A stretch of DNA of 15,098 bases from a bacterium (GTDB lineage Bacteria > Zixibacteria > MSB-5A5 > GN15 > FEB-12). The notes under the pieces were generated by a model. It saw only the letters and a list, made by a program, of their open reading frames with translations, was not told where the DNA came from and did not search any database. Positions within the stretch are counted from its first letter, which is position 1. Every line of letters begins with the position of its first letter. The position numbers and the translations under genes are program-made. The DNA is taken from contig JAUWMW010000026.1 in NCBI GenBank assembly GCA_030612965.1, positions 1 through 15,098 of the forward strand. Direction: 5' to 3'. This document shows positions 7,637 to 14,957 of this stretch, in pieces.

Positions 7637-10600
7637 CTACTTCTCGATCAGCCTGATATCAAGACCAAGCGCCTGCAATTCTTTTATCAAGACGTTGAAG
7701 GCTTCCGGGTAACCTGGTTCCGGCGGGTTTTCACCCTTGACGATCGCCTCATAAACGCGGCTGCGGCCGGTGACATCGTCGGACTTGACCGTCAACATCT
7801 CCTGTAAGGTGTGCGCCGCACCATAGGCTTCCAGCGCCCATACTTCCATCTCACCGAAACGCTGGCCGCCGAACTGGGCCTTACCGCCCAACGGCTGCTG
7901 CGTCACCAGCGAGTATGGGCCTATTGAGCGAGCGTGGATTTTGTCATCCACTAGGTGAGACAGCTTCAACATATAGATGTAACCCACCGTGATTGGATCA
8001 TCAAACTCATCGCCGGTACGACCGTCGTAGAGCGTCAGTTTCCCGCTCTCCGGTAATTCGGCCTCGGCCAGCTTCTCCTTGATCTGAGCGATCGAGGCGC
8101 CCTCAAACACGGGATTGGCGATATGTTCGCCGAGCCGCTTGGCCGCCCAACCCAGATGTGTCTCGAGGATCTGTCCGACGTTCATTCGGGACGGCACACC
8201 CAGCGGATTAAGGATGATATCAACCGGAGTTCCGTCGTCCATGTACGGCAAATCCTCCACTGGAACGATCTTCGACACGACGCCCTTGTTACCGTGGCGT
8301 CCGGCCATTTTGTCACCGACCGATATCTTACGCCTGATGGCAATGGTGACCTTGACCAATTGCTTGACCCCGGGCAGCAACTCGGCGCCGCGGATCACCT
8401 TGTCGATCTCGACTTCCATCTGGGAGCGCTTGGCCTCAATGAGATCGGAGGCCTCCTCGAGAACGCTGTTGACATGGTTGTTGGTAGTCGTGTCAGTACA
8501 CCATCCCTCAGGCGCTATAGCGTTATCAAAGTCGAAATCAGTTGTGAAATCGGCCCGGTACTTGTGACCGGCTCTGATGAGCACGCTGTTGTCGGCAATG
8601 GCGCGGATCGTCTGCGACGTCTTGCCATCCAACAACCGGCCGACATCCTGGGCACGCGCGAGGGCGATGTCATTGATCTTTTTGGTATAGTGCTTCCTGA
8701 TCTCGCTCGATTGCAGCTTCTCCTGCTTCTTGGCTTCTTCCGTACGTTCCTTGCGGCTGAATACCCGCGTGCGAATCACAACACCTTTCATTCCAGGCGG
8801 CGCCTTGAGACTGGCATCGCGGACATCACCCGCCTTCTCGCCGAAAATGGCGCGAAGCAAACGCTCTTCCGGTGACAGTTCGGTCTCACCCTTGGGCGAG
8901 ACCTTACCCACCAGGATGTCACCCGCTTCGACATCGGCGCCGGCTCTGACGATCCCGTTTTCGTCCAGGTTAAGAAGTGCTTCCTCCGAGACGTTGGGGA
9001 TTTCTCGAGTGATTTCCTCAGCGCCGCGTTTGGTGTCGCGCACTTGCAGTTCGTACTCTTCGATATGAATAGAGGTAAAGATGTCCCGACGCCAGAGGCG
9101 CTCCGACAGGATGATCGCATCCTCGAAATTGTAACCGTACCAGGGCATGAAAGCCACCAGGGTGTTGTTCCCCAGCGCCAACTCACCACGGTCGACAGCC
9201 GGACCTTCGGCGATGATATCGCCCTTCTGGACCTGGTCACCGATCTGCGCCACCGGCTTGAAACTGATACAGGTGTCCTGGTTCGAGCGGCGATACTTGG
9301 TCAAGGGATACTCGATATCTTCGTCATAGCTCAACTTGCCGGCCCGTCGCTTGACGTCGGGTCGGATTACAACCCTGGTGCTGTCGGCATAGACAACGGT
9401 ACCGGCGGAAGCTGCTTTGACAACAGCCCCGGCATCGGAGGCCACCTTACCCTCCAGTCCGGTACCGATTACGGCCGCCTCGGTTCTCAACAGCGGCACC
9501 GCCTGGCGTTGCATGTTGGAGCCCATCAAAGCGCGGTTCGCGTCATCATGCTCAAGGAATGGAATCAATGATGCCGCCACCGACACCAACTGACGCGGCG
9601 AAACATCCATGTAGTCGACTTCGGTGGCGTCGATGATCGGGTACTCCGAACGCCGGCGGACAGCGATCTTAGCCGAAACGAATTTACCTTTGGAATCGAA
9701 CGCCTCGTCACACTGAGCTACGTAGAAGCGGTCTTCCCGATCGGCCGACAGATACTCGATGCTATTCGTCACCTTGCCCTTGGTAACCTTACGGTACGGT
9801 GTCTCGATGAAACCGTACCTGTTGATGCGGGCGAATGTAGCCAGCGATGTTATCAGGCCGATGTTCGGTCCTTCCGGCGTCTCGATAGGACACATTCGGC
9901 CGTAATGAGTGTGATGCACATCGCGCACCTCAAAACCGGCCCGCTCGCGGGTCAGGCCGCCGGGTCCCAGGGCCGAGAGGCGACGTTTGTGGGTCAACTC
10001 CGACAATGGGTTGGTCTGATCCATGAACTGCGACAACTGGGACGATCCGAAAAACGTCTCCACCACCGATGAAACCGTACGTGCGTTGACCAGCAACTGC
10101 GGCGTTTGGTTGTCCTGATCCTTAAGCGAGAGTCGCTCCCGAATCGTGCGCGCTACACGTGACAGACCGACCGAGAACAGATTCGACAGAAGTTCACCCA
10201 CCGTGCGGGCACGGCGGTTGCCGAGATGATCGATGTCATCGGTGAAGCCGGCGTCATTGCAGAGACCCGTCAGGTATTTGATAATCGCTACGAAATCATC
10301 GGTGGTCAGCGTCGTCTTGTCCAGCGGCATCTCCAATCCCATGCGCTGGTTAATCATGTAGCGCCCGACTTCACCCAGATCGTAGCGTTTATTGGAGAAG
10401 AAGAACCTCTCCAGAAGGGTCTCTGCCATCTCCAGCGTGGGCGGCTCACCCGGCCGCAACATTGAGTAGATTTTTACTAGGGCTTCTTCGCGCGATTTGG
10501 TCGGGTCCTTGCGGATCGTATTGAGAATGACGAACACTTCGCGCCGTTCCTCACGGTGCAGCATCCGCACGCTCTTGTGACCCTGTGCGATCAGCTTGTC

Positions 10601-11407
10601 GACGAGTGTTTCAACAATCGGTTCAGCGGCGCCAAAAAGCACCTCGCCGGTTTCTTTGTCGACGATGGTTTCGGCCAAAAAGGAACCCTCGTACGCTTCC
10701 AGCTTGGCCGTCTTGAGTGTAAGTTTCGTTACGTTGTAGAACAGGTCGATGATCTCTTCGTCGGTAGAGAACCCCAGCGCCCGCAGGAGCATCGTCACCG
10801 GCAGCTTGCGCTTGGAGTCGATGTAGGCGTGCATGACATCACCAATGTCCATAGCAAACTCGACCCAACTCCCGCGATAGGGGATGATGCGAGCCGAATA
10901 GAGCTTCTTACCGTTGGGGTGGATACTCGCATCAAAGAACACGCCGGGGCTGCGGTGTAACTGACTGACCACTACCCGCTCGGCGCCGTTTATTATGAAC
11001 GTTCCCCACTCCGTAATCAAAGGCAGTTCACCGAGGTAAACGTCCTGTTCGATGATATCCTTGACTTCCTTTTCCTCTCCCTCACCCTGCCGTGTGACAA
11101 GCCGCATCGTCACCCTGAGCGGCGCGGCAAAACTCATATTACGCACACGGCATTCGTCGATGCTGTAACGGTTCGGTCCGAGGTGGTAACCAACGTACTC
11201 CAGCGAGCTATTCTCGCGGACGTCGGTAACCGGAAAGATATCGAGGAACATGCCGTGAAGGCCCTGTTTGGCCCGCTTGCCGGCAGGCACGTCCTTTTGG
11301 AGAAAGGCCTCAAAAGAGCGGACCTGTACGTCCAGGAGATTGGGCATATCAGTGGCATCTTGCAATAAGCCATAGCTATTGCGTGTCAAAACTGCTGATC
11401 GAGCCAA
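7637..11407 (-). CDS. rpoB: DNA-directed RNA polymerase subunit beta, TTG start
   Basis: The beta subunit forms one pincer of RNA polymerase and the rifampicin pocket. The product has 1256 residues. The rifampicin region reads SSQLSQFMDQTNPLSELTHK; Asp463, His473 and Ser478 correspond to E. coli Asp516, His526 and Ser531, all in the sensitive form. Other landmarks are HYGRMCPIETPEGPNIGLI, the MGSNMQRQAVPLL segment and GDKMAGRHGNKGVVSK near 1032. A charged, helical insert of roughly 130 residues (about 885-1015) precedes the last motif, as in lineages with the SI2-type insert. The initiator is TTG (11407-11405) with a consensus AGGAGG (11421-11416) eight bases upstream. The gene follows a 253-base gap after rplL that contains several hairpins. 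Confidence 0.99.
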   Translation of the reverse strand: MARSAVLTRNSYGLLQDATDMPNLLDVQVRSFEAFLQKDVPAGKRAKQGLHGMFLDIFPVTDVRENSSLEYVGYHLGPNRYSIDECRVRNMSFAAPLRVTMRLVTRQGEGEEKEVKDIIEQDVYLGELPLITEWGTFIINGAERVVVSQLHRSPGVFFDASIHPNGKKLYSARIIPYRGSWVEFAMDIGDVMHAYIDSKRKLPVTMLLRALGFSTDEEIIDLFYNVTKLTLKTAKLEAYEGSFLAETIVDKETGEVLFGAAEPIVETLVDKLIAQGHKSVRMLHREERREVFVILNTIRKDPTKSREEALVKIYSMLRPGEPPTLEMAETLLERFFFSNKRYDLGEVGRYMINQRMGLEMPLDKTTLTTDDFVAIIKYLTGLCNDAGFTDDIDHLGNRRARTVGELLSNLFSVGLSRVARTIRERLSLKDQDNQTPQLLVNARTVSSVVETFFGSSQLSQFMDQTNPLSELTHKRRLSALGPGGLTRERAGFEVRDVHHTHYGRMCPIETPEGPNIGLITSLATFARINRYGFIETPYRKVTKGKVTNSIEYLSADREDRFYVAQCDEAFDSKGKFVSAKIAVRRRSEYPIIDATEVDYMDVSPRQLVSVAASLIPFLEHDDANRALMGSNMQRQAVPLLRTEAAVIGTGLEGKVASDAGAVVKAASAGTVVYADSTRVVIRPDVKRRAGKLSYDEDIEYPLTKYRRSNQDTCISFKPVAQIGDQVQKGDIIAEGPAVDRGELALGNNTLVAFMPWYGYNFEDAIILSERLWRRDIFTSIHIEEYELQVRDTKRGAEEITREIPNVSEEALLNLDENGIVRAGADVEAGDILVGKVSPKGETELSPEERLLRAIFGEKAGDVRDASLKAPPGMKGVVIRTRVFSRKERTEEAKKQEKLQSSEIRKHYTKKINDIALARAQDVGRLLDGKTSQTIRAIADNSVLIRAGHKYRADFTTDFDFDNAIAPEGWCTDTTTNNHVNSVLEEASDLIEAKRSQMEVEIDKVIRGAELLPGVKQLVKVTIAIRRKISVGDKMAGRHGNKGVVSKIVPVEDLPYMDDGTPVDIILNPLGVPSRMNVGQILETHLGWAAKRLGEHIANPVFEGASIAQIKEKLAEAELPESGKLTLYDGRTGDEFDDPITVGYIYMLKLSHLVDDKIHARSIGPYSLVTQQPLGGKAQFGGQRFGEMEVWALEAYGAAHTLQEMLTVKSDDVTGRSRVYEAIVKGENPPEPGYPEAFNVLIKELQALGLDIRLIEK

Positions 11408-11531
11408 GGCGCTACCCTCCTGCAGTTAATAAGTAAACCTACCCTGCCGGGCAAGCTGAACCCGGGGAGTACGCAAATTATCGTTATCCTGTCGGCCGGT
11501 CTGGATGATCCTGTCACCTTACTTTCATCTT

Positions 11532-11551
11532 CTCCCCGATCACGTGGGGAG
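11532..11551 (-). promoter_or_regulatory. Small hairpin in the rplL-rpoB gap
   Basis: On the minus strand, CTCCCC and GGGGAG form a 6-bp stem around an 8-base loop, about 125 bases before the rpoB start. No T run follows it, so it is not an intrinsic terminator. Long leaders ahead of rpoB in other bacteria contain RNase III processing sites and attenuators, so a structural role in the mRNA is possible. The sequence alone does not establish one. Confidence 0.35.
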
Positions 11552-11577
11552 CCGTTTTAGCAGTCAATCAACCAACC

Positions 11578-11644
11578 AAAAAAACGAAACATGGGAATTT
11601 TCGGTAGTCAAACCAAGCCGGGAGCCCATCGGTTCCCGACTCGG
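11578..11644 (-). terminator. Candidate partial terminator/attenuator between rplL and rpoB
   Basis: Seventeen bases after the rplL stop codon the transcript can form an 11-pair stem, CCGAGTCGGGA with TCCCGGCTTGG (11644-11613, two G-T pairs), around a 10-base loop. Nine bases later a weaker AT-rich stem, CGAAA with TTTCG (11603-11585), leads directly into seven T (11584-11578). The second stem plus U tract resembles an intrinsic terminator, but its stem is weak. In E. coli a partial terminator between rplL and rpoB lowers polymerase output relative to ribosomal protein output. The position here fits the same role (inference). Confidence 0.45.
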
Positions 11645-11660
11645 AATATGTCCTCTACAA

Positions 11661-12035
11661 TTACTTGATGTCGGCGATGCCACCAACCTCTTCGATCTTG
11701 GCTTTGATCGCTTCGGCTTCGCCCTTCGGAATCCCCTCTTTCACCTTCACCGGAGCACTCTCCACCAGTTCTTTGGCTTCCTTTAGACCAAGCGAGGTAA
11801 ACTCGCGCACTGCTTTAATCACCTGGATTTTCTTGTCGCCGATGGCCGTAAGAACTACATCGAATTCGGTCTGCTCTTCAACCTCAGCGGCGGCGCCCGG
11901 CATGGCAGCCATAGCCACCGGAGCGGCGGCTGTGACGCCAAACTTATCCTGGATAGCTTTGGACAAGTCGGCCAGGTCCATTGCACTCAGAACTGCAATC
12001 TTGTCGACAATCTCTTCAATCGCTACGTTAGACAC
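11661..12035 (-). CDS. rplL: 50S ribosomal protein L7/L12, GTG start
   Basis: L12 forms the dimers of the flexible ribosomal stalk that recruit EF-Tu, EF-G and other GTPases. The 124-residue protein has the N-terminal dimerisation helices (SNVAIEEIVDKIAVLSAMDL...), an alanine-rich hinge around 40-55, and the C-terminal domain EFDVVLTAIGDKKIQVIKAV followed by GLKEAKELVESAP. The initiator is GTG (12035-12033) with GAGG (12047-12044) eight bases upstream, and no ATG fits the conserved N-terminus. It follows rplJ by 98 bases and ends before the hairpin-rich rpoB leader. It is the partner of L10, encoded next door, on which the stalk assembles. Confidence 0.98.
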   Translation of the reverse strand: MSNVAIEEIVDKIAVLSAMDLADLSKAIQDKFGVTAAAPVAMAAMPGAAAEVEEQTEFDVVLTAIGDKKIQVIKAVREFTSLGLKEAKELVESAPVKVKEGIPKGEAEAIKAKIEEVGGIADIK

Positions 12036-12093
12036 TTCTTCAACCTCACGAAATCTACGATTAATTCAACTTATTTTCAACATGAAAAGGTCC

Positions 12094-12116
12094 CGGGAGA
12101 CCACAAAGGTTTCCCG
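12094..12116 (-). promoter_or_regulatory. Hairpin in the rplJ-rplL gap
   Basis: On the minus strand CGGGA pairs with TCCCG. After an A-C mismatch ACC pairs with GGT around the loop TTTGT, giving eight pairs in a 23-base element 18 bases after the rplJ stop. No T run follows, so it is not a terminator. L12 is made in several copies per ribosome against one L10, so an mRNA stability or translation element ahead of rplL would make sense. This is inference. Confidence 0.35.
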
Positions 12117-12133
12117 CGAACCAGAATCTTCAA

Positions 12134-12658
12134 CTACTCTTCGCTCTTTTTCTTCTCCGCTAGAGCGTCGATGCAACCGATCAATTCCCGATGCACCGCA
12201 TCGAGCGACCGGACCAATTCGGCAATGGGAGCTTCCACCGCCGCCGCCACCATAGAGTACAACTGGTCTTTTGACGGCAGATCGGCCAGCTTCTTGATAT
12301 CACCGACATCGTAAGCGATGTCGTCCAGCCAAAACGCCTTCATACGGGGCAGTTCGTGCTCTTTGAACGAATCGTACAGAATCTTGGCGGCCGTGGCCGG
12401 GTCATCATCGGTAAATACGATAGCCGTCGGTCCTTCCAGATGCTCGTCGATTCCGGATTTCCCGCACTCCTTGGCGGCAAGTCTGAAAAGGGTATTCTTG
12501 CCCACCAGAAACTTGACGTTGTTCTCGCGCAACTTCTTTCGAAGCAGGGTCAGGTCGGCGACGTTGAGACCCTGATAATCGGTCACGAACACCGAACTGG
12601 AATCCCCAAGGAGTTTCTTATACTGCGCAACAGTTTCGATTTTCTCTGCTTTCGGCAT
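12134..12658 (-). CDS. rplJ: 50S ribosomal protein L10
   Basis: L10 anchors the L12 dimers to 23S rRNA at the base of the ribosomal stalk. From ATG 12658 the protein has 174 residues, the usual length. The N-terminal RNA-binding domain includes SSSVFVTDYQGLNVADLTLLRKKLR and VKFLVGKNTLFRLA. The C-terminal helix, ending LIGCIDALAEKKKSEE, is the L12 docking segment. The frame is open further upstream into rplA, but the start before PKAEKIETVAQYKKLL fits the family and has AGAGGT about nine bases before it. The rplA-rplJ gap is only 16 bases, so the long L10-binding leader known upstream of rplJ in E. coli and others is not present in the usual place. Confidence 0.98.
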   Translation of the reverse strand: MPKAEKIETVAQYKKLLGDSSSVFVTDYQGLNVADLTLLRKKLRENNVKFLVGKNTLFRLAAKECGKSGIDEHLEGPTAIVFTDDDPATAAKILYDSFKEHELPRMKAFWLDDIAYDVGDIKKLADLPSKDQLYSMVAAAVEAPIAELVRSLDAVHRELIGCIDALAEKKKSEE

Positions 12659-12674
12659 CCTGAATCTACCTCTC

Positions 12675-13379
12675 TTACTTTTTGATTGCCGCCAGCAGAT
12701 CCTGGTGGTCCAGTTTGATCCCGGGGCCCATGGAACTACAGATCGAGGCGCCAAGGAAATAAGCACCTTTGGCTGCAGCCGGTTTGAGCTTGAGGATGGC
12801 GTCGACAAACGCCTTGACATTTTCTTCAATCTTATCGTTGTCAAATGAGAGCTTACCGACCGCCGAGGCGATATTCGCCTGTTTGTCGACCCGGAACTCA
12901 ATGCGCCCTGCTTTGACCTCCCGGACCGCCTTGCCGACATCCATGGTAACCGTGCCGGCCTTTGGGTTCGGCATGAGGCCGCGCGGTCCCAACAGCTTAC
13001 CGAGTTTGCCGACTACCCGCATCATGTCGGGCGTGGCCACGGTAACGTCGAAATCAATGAAGCCGCCCTTAATCTTTTCAGCAAGCTCGTCCGAACCGAC
13101 AATGTCGGCTCCGGCTTCCTGGGCTTCGGTAGCTTTTTCACCCTCAGCGAACACCGCAACCCTAACGGTAGAGCCGGTGCCGTGGGGCAAAGCCACCGTG
13201 CCGCGAACCATTTGATCGGCATGTTTGGGGTTGACCCCCAAACGGACAGCCACCTCCACCGATTCGTCAAACTGGACGAAGTGGCAATCCTTAAGCATCT
13301 TGACCGCCTCGGCGAGAACGTACCGCTTGTTCCGATCAATTTTGTCGCGGGCTTCCTGGTATTTCTTGGAATGTTTCAT
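12675..13379 (-). CDS. rplA: 50S ribosomal protein L1
   Basis: L1 forms the mobile L1 arm that guides deacylated tRNA out of the E site. In many bacteria it represses its own mRNA. The 234-residue product matches the family length. Conserved segments include the N-terminal SKKYQEARDKIDR, VAVRLGVNPKHADQMVRGTV, the domain II core VVGKLGKLLGPRGLMPNPKAGTVT, and FRVDKQANIASAVGKLSF near the C-terminus. It starts at ATG 13379 with AGGAG three bases upstream and GGGAG further away. It lies 63 bases after rplK and 16 before rplJ. The rplK-rplA gap contains a fold that could be an L1-responsive site (listed separately). Confidence 0.98.
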   Translation of the reverse strand: MKHSKKYQEARDKIDRNKRYVLAEAVKMLKDCHFVQFDESVEVAVRLGVNPKHADQMVRGTVALPHGTGSTVRVAVFAEGEKATEAQEAGADIVGSDELAEKIKGGFIDFDVTVATPDMMRVVGKLGKLLGPRGLMPNPKAGTVTMDVGKAVREVKAGRIEFRVDKQANIASAVGKLSFDNDKIEENVKAFVDAILKLKPAAAKGAYFLGASICSSMGPGIKLDHQDLLAAIKK

Positions 13380-13393
13380 TATCTCCTATTCTC

Positions 13394-13419
13394 CCTGATC
13401 ACGGCCATAGCCGCTCAGG
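13394..13419 (-). promoter_or_regulatory. Candidate L1-responsive leader structure before rplA
   Basis: In the rplK-rplA gap the transcript can fold as CCTGA with TCAGG, an asymmetric internal loop (G on one side, TGA on the other), and an upper stem CGGC with GCCG closed by TATG. L1 autoregulatory sites in rRNA and mRNA consist of two short helices around an asymmetric internal loop, and they lie before rplK or rplA. The general shape and place agree, but I cannot match the conserved L1 bases with certainty. It ends 14 bases before the rplA start, close to the AGGAG site. Confidence 0.3.
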
Positions 13420-13442
13420 TCCCAACGAATTGTGTGTATAGA

Positions 13443-13880
13443 TCAATCTTGCGTTACCCCGTCCACCTCAATACCCATAGAGCGAGCCGTGCCCTCAACC
13501 ATCAGCATAGCCGTCTCCACCGAGGAGGCGTTCAGGTCTTCCATTTTCGTTTCAGCGATCTCACGGACCTGCGCCCTGGTCACCCGACCGACTTTTTCTT
13601 TGTTGGGCACACCGGAACCTTTGGCCAGCTTGGCCGCTTTTTTCAGCAGAGTCGAAGCGGGCGGCGTCTTGGTCTCAAACGTGAACGATTTGTCCTTGTA
13701 AACGGTGATAATCACCGGCGTGAGGATACCACCGCCGGTCTTGGTCCGCTCGTTGAAGGCCTTACAGAACTCCATAATATTAACGCCGCGCTGACCCAGG
13801 GCGGGACCGATGGGTGGGGCGGGGTTGGCGCCTCCGGCCGGAATCTGCAGTTTGATGAAGCCGTCAATCTTTTTTGCCAC
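13443..13880 (-). CDS. rplK: 50S ribosomal protein L11, GTG start
   Basis: L11 binds the GTPase-associated region of 23S rRNA and, in bacteria with RelA, is needed for the stringent response on the ribosome. The 145-residue protein has the N-terminal signature KLQIPAGGANPAPPIGPALG and QRGVNIMEFCKAFN. The proline-containing linker FETKTPPAS is followed by the C-terminal RNA-binding domain with GRVTRAQVREIAETKMEDLN and AMLMVEGTARSMGI. The initiator is GTG (13880-13878), directly before AKKIDGFIKLQ, with GGAG about ten bases upstream and AAGG nearer. It sits 30 bases after nusG and 63 before rplA. Confidence 0.98.
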   Translation of the reverse strand: MAKKIDGFIKLQIPAGGANPAPPIGPALGQRGVNIMEFCKAFNERTKTGGGILTPVIITVYKDKSFTFETKTPPASTLLKKAAKLAKGSGVPNKEKVGRVTRAQVREIAETKMEDLNASSVETAMLMVEGTARSMGIEVDGVTQD

Positions 13881-13910
13881 GTTGCCTTATCTCCAGTAAT
13901 CAGTAAGTTT

Positions 13911-14447
13911 CTATCTCTTTACCCGCTCTACTTGCAGGAAATCCAACTCGACCGGCGTTGGACGACCGAATATCGACACCATCACCTTCACCTTGCGACG
14001 CTCCATGTTGACCTCACCGACCGTACCGGTGAAATCCGCAAACGGTCCGTCATTCACCTTGACGCTCTCACCGGCTTGGAATGGAAATTCAGTCGGCTCC
14101 TCGGTGCGGCTGCGATTAACCTGACCGACGATCCGCTCGACCTCTGCGTCTTTGAGCGGTCGCGGCTTGCCGCCGCCGCCTACGAAGTTCGTGATACCCG
14201 GTGTCGAAACAACCAACTCCTGCGTAACCTTGTCCAACTCGCACTGCACCAGAATGTAACTGGGCAGGAACTTTTTAGTCGAGGTCGACCGACGACCCTG
14301 CTTCATCTCGGTTACTTCTTCAGTCGGAACCAACACTTCACCGAACTTATCCTCCACGCCGGCGTTAACCACCGCCGACTCAAGGTATTTCTTAGCCTTT
14401 TGTTCATGCCCGGAGTAGGTATGAACGGCATACCAGTGCATTGCCAT
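13911..14447 (-). CDS. nusG: Transcription elongation factor NusG
   Basis: NusG binds RNA polymerase through its NGN domain and links it to Rho or the ribosome (S10) through its KOW domain. From ATG 14447 the protein has 178 residues, close to the 181 of E. coli. The NGN domain starts MAMHWYAVHTYSGHEQKAK and contains FLPSYILVQCEL and TPGITNFVGGGGKPRPL. The KOW domain (about residues 120-178) contains GESVKVNDGPFADFTGTVGE and ends FLQVERVKR. The frame is open upstream to a TTG at 14492, which would overlap secE by 38 bases and add no conserved sequence. ATG 14447 has GGAGG 11 bases upstream and is only seven bases after the secE stop. A second ATG at 14441 is a less likely start. Confidence 0.97.
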   Translation of the reverse strand: MAMHWYAVHTYSGHEQKAKKYLESAVVNAGVEDKFGEVLVPTEEVTEMKQGRRSTSTKKFLPSYILVQCELDKVTQELVVSTPGITNFVGGGGKPRPLKDAEVERIVGQVNRSRTEEPTEFPFQAGESVKVNDGPFADFTGTVGEVNMERRKVKVMVSIFGRPTPVELDFLQVERVKR

Positions 14448-14454
14448 CAGCTTC

Positions 14455-14649
14455 TCAGCCTCCAAAGCCACCAAAAATAGCCCTGACCCCAAGTGTTAGA
14501 ATACGGTCAACAATGCCGATGAATATCGCCACAATCAAAGAGACGACAATTGTGACAATCGTAGACCCGATTAACTCGTCCTTGGTCGGCCAAGTCACCT
14601 TGCGCAACTCGGCGACAACTTCCTTGAGAAACTTCTTGATCTTTTCCAA
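14455..14649 (-). CDS. secE: Preprotein translocase subunit SecE, TTG start
   Basis: SecE is the essential small membrane subunit that clamps SecY in the protein-conducting channel of the inner membrane. The 64-residue product is the short, single-span type. An amphipathic N-terminal helix with the signature LRKVTWPTKDEL (about residues 15-26) is followed by one hydrophobic segment (about 28-55, STIVTIVVSLIVAIFIGIVD). A TAG lies in frame three codons upstream, so the TTG at 14649-14647 is the only start that keeps the helix. The site before it (AGTAGGT) is weak. It lies 27 bases after tRNA-Trp and seven before nusG, the usual secE-nusG pair. Confidence 0.96.
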   Translation of the reverse strand: MEKIKKFLKEVVAELRKVTWPTKDELIGSTIVTIVVSLIVAIFIGIVDRILTLGVRAIFGGFGG

Positions 14650-14676
14650 TTCAACCTACTCACATTATATAGTCTG

Positions 14677-14750
14677 CAGGCCAGGAGGGACTCGAACCCC
14701 CAGCATCCGGTTTTGGAGACCGGCGCTCTACCAGTTGGAGCTACTGGCCT
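14677..14750 (-). tRNA. trnW: tRNA-Trp (anticodon CCA)
   Basis: The 74-base minus-strand sequence folds as a standard cloverleaf. The acceptor stem is AGGCCAG with CTGGCCT, the D stem GCTC with GAGC, and the anticodon stem CCGGT with ACCGG around CTCCAAA. The T stem carries TTCGAGT, with one G-T pair. The anticodon CCA at 14716-14714 reads UGG. The discriminator base is G, as expected for tryptophan. The 3' CCA is not encoded; the next bases are CAG, so the cell must add CCA. It stands between rpmG (14 bases) and secE (27 bases) and is probably cut out of the polycistronic transcript. Confidence 0.97.
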
Positions 14751-14764
14751 GTCACAAATCCAAC

Positions 14765-14917
14765 CTAACGTGTCTCCTTGTGCATCGTATGCTTGTTGCA
14801 AAAGCGACAGTACTTGCGGTATTCCACGCGCTCCGGGTGGGTGCGTTTGTTCTTGGTCAGGTCGTAGTTGCGACGTTTGCATTCACCGCAGGCCAACACG
14901 ATTCGATCTCTGGGCAT
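14765..14917 (-). CDS. rpmG: 50S ribosomal protein L33, zinc-binding form
   Basis: L33 is a small protein near the ribosomal E site. The 50-residue product, starting MPRDRIVLACGECKRRNYDL, ends YCRFCNKHTMHKETR. It has two CxxC pairs (Cys10/Cys13 and Cys37/Cys40), the zinc-ribbon ('C+') form. Some bacteria also keep a cysteine-free copy elsewhere for zinc starvation; none is in this window. The ATG at 14917-14915 has GGAG nine bases upstream. It lies 40 bases after the tuf stop and 14 before tRNA-Trp, and the order tuf, rpmG, tRNA-Trp, secE is seen in several Gram-negative phyla. Confidence 0.96.
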   Translation of the reverse strand: MPRDRIVLACGECKRRNYDLTKNKRTHPERVEYRKYCRFCNKHTMHKETR

Positions 14918-14957
14918 ATTCAACAACTCCGCGTGGTTTATACTCTAATGTTATCTG

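Noticed and set aside
13182..14480. Plus-strand open frame of 432 codons across rplA, rplK and nusG
   Set aside because: It runs antisense to three well-conserved genes and through their gaps, and its translation resembles no protein family I recognise. Codon bias on the coding strand commonly leaves such frames open.
14448..14492. Longer NusG start at TTG 14492
   Set aside because: It overlaps the conserved end of secE by 38 bases and adds residues unlike NusG. ATG 14447 has GGAGG upstream.
14595..14882. Minus-strand frame of 95 codons across rpmG, tRNA-Trp and secE
   Set aside because: It reads through the tRNA and in the wrong frame over two real genes.
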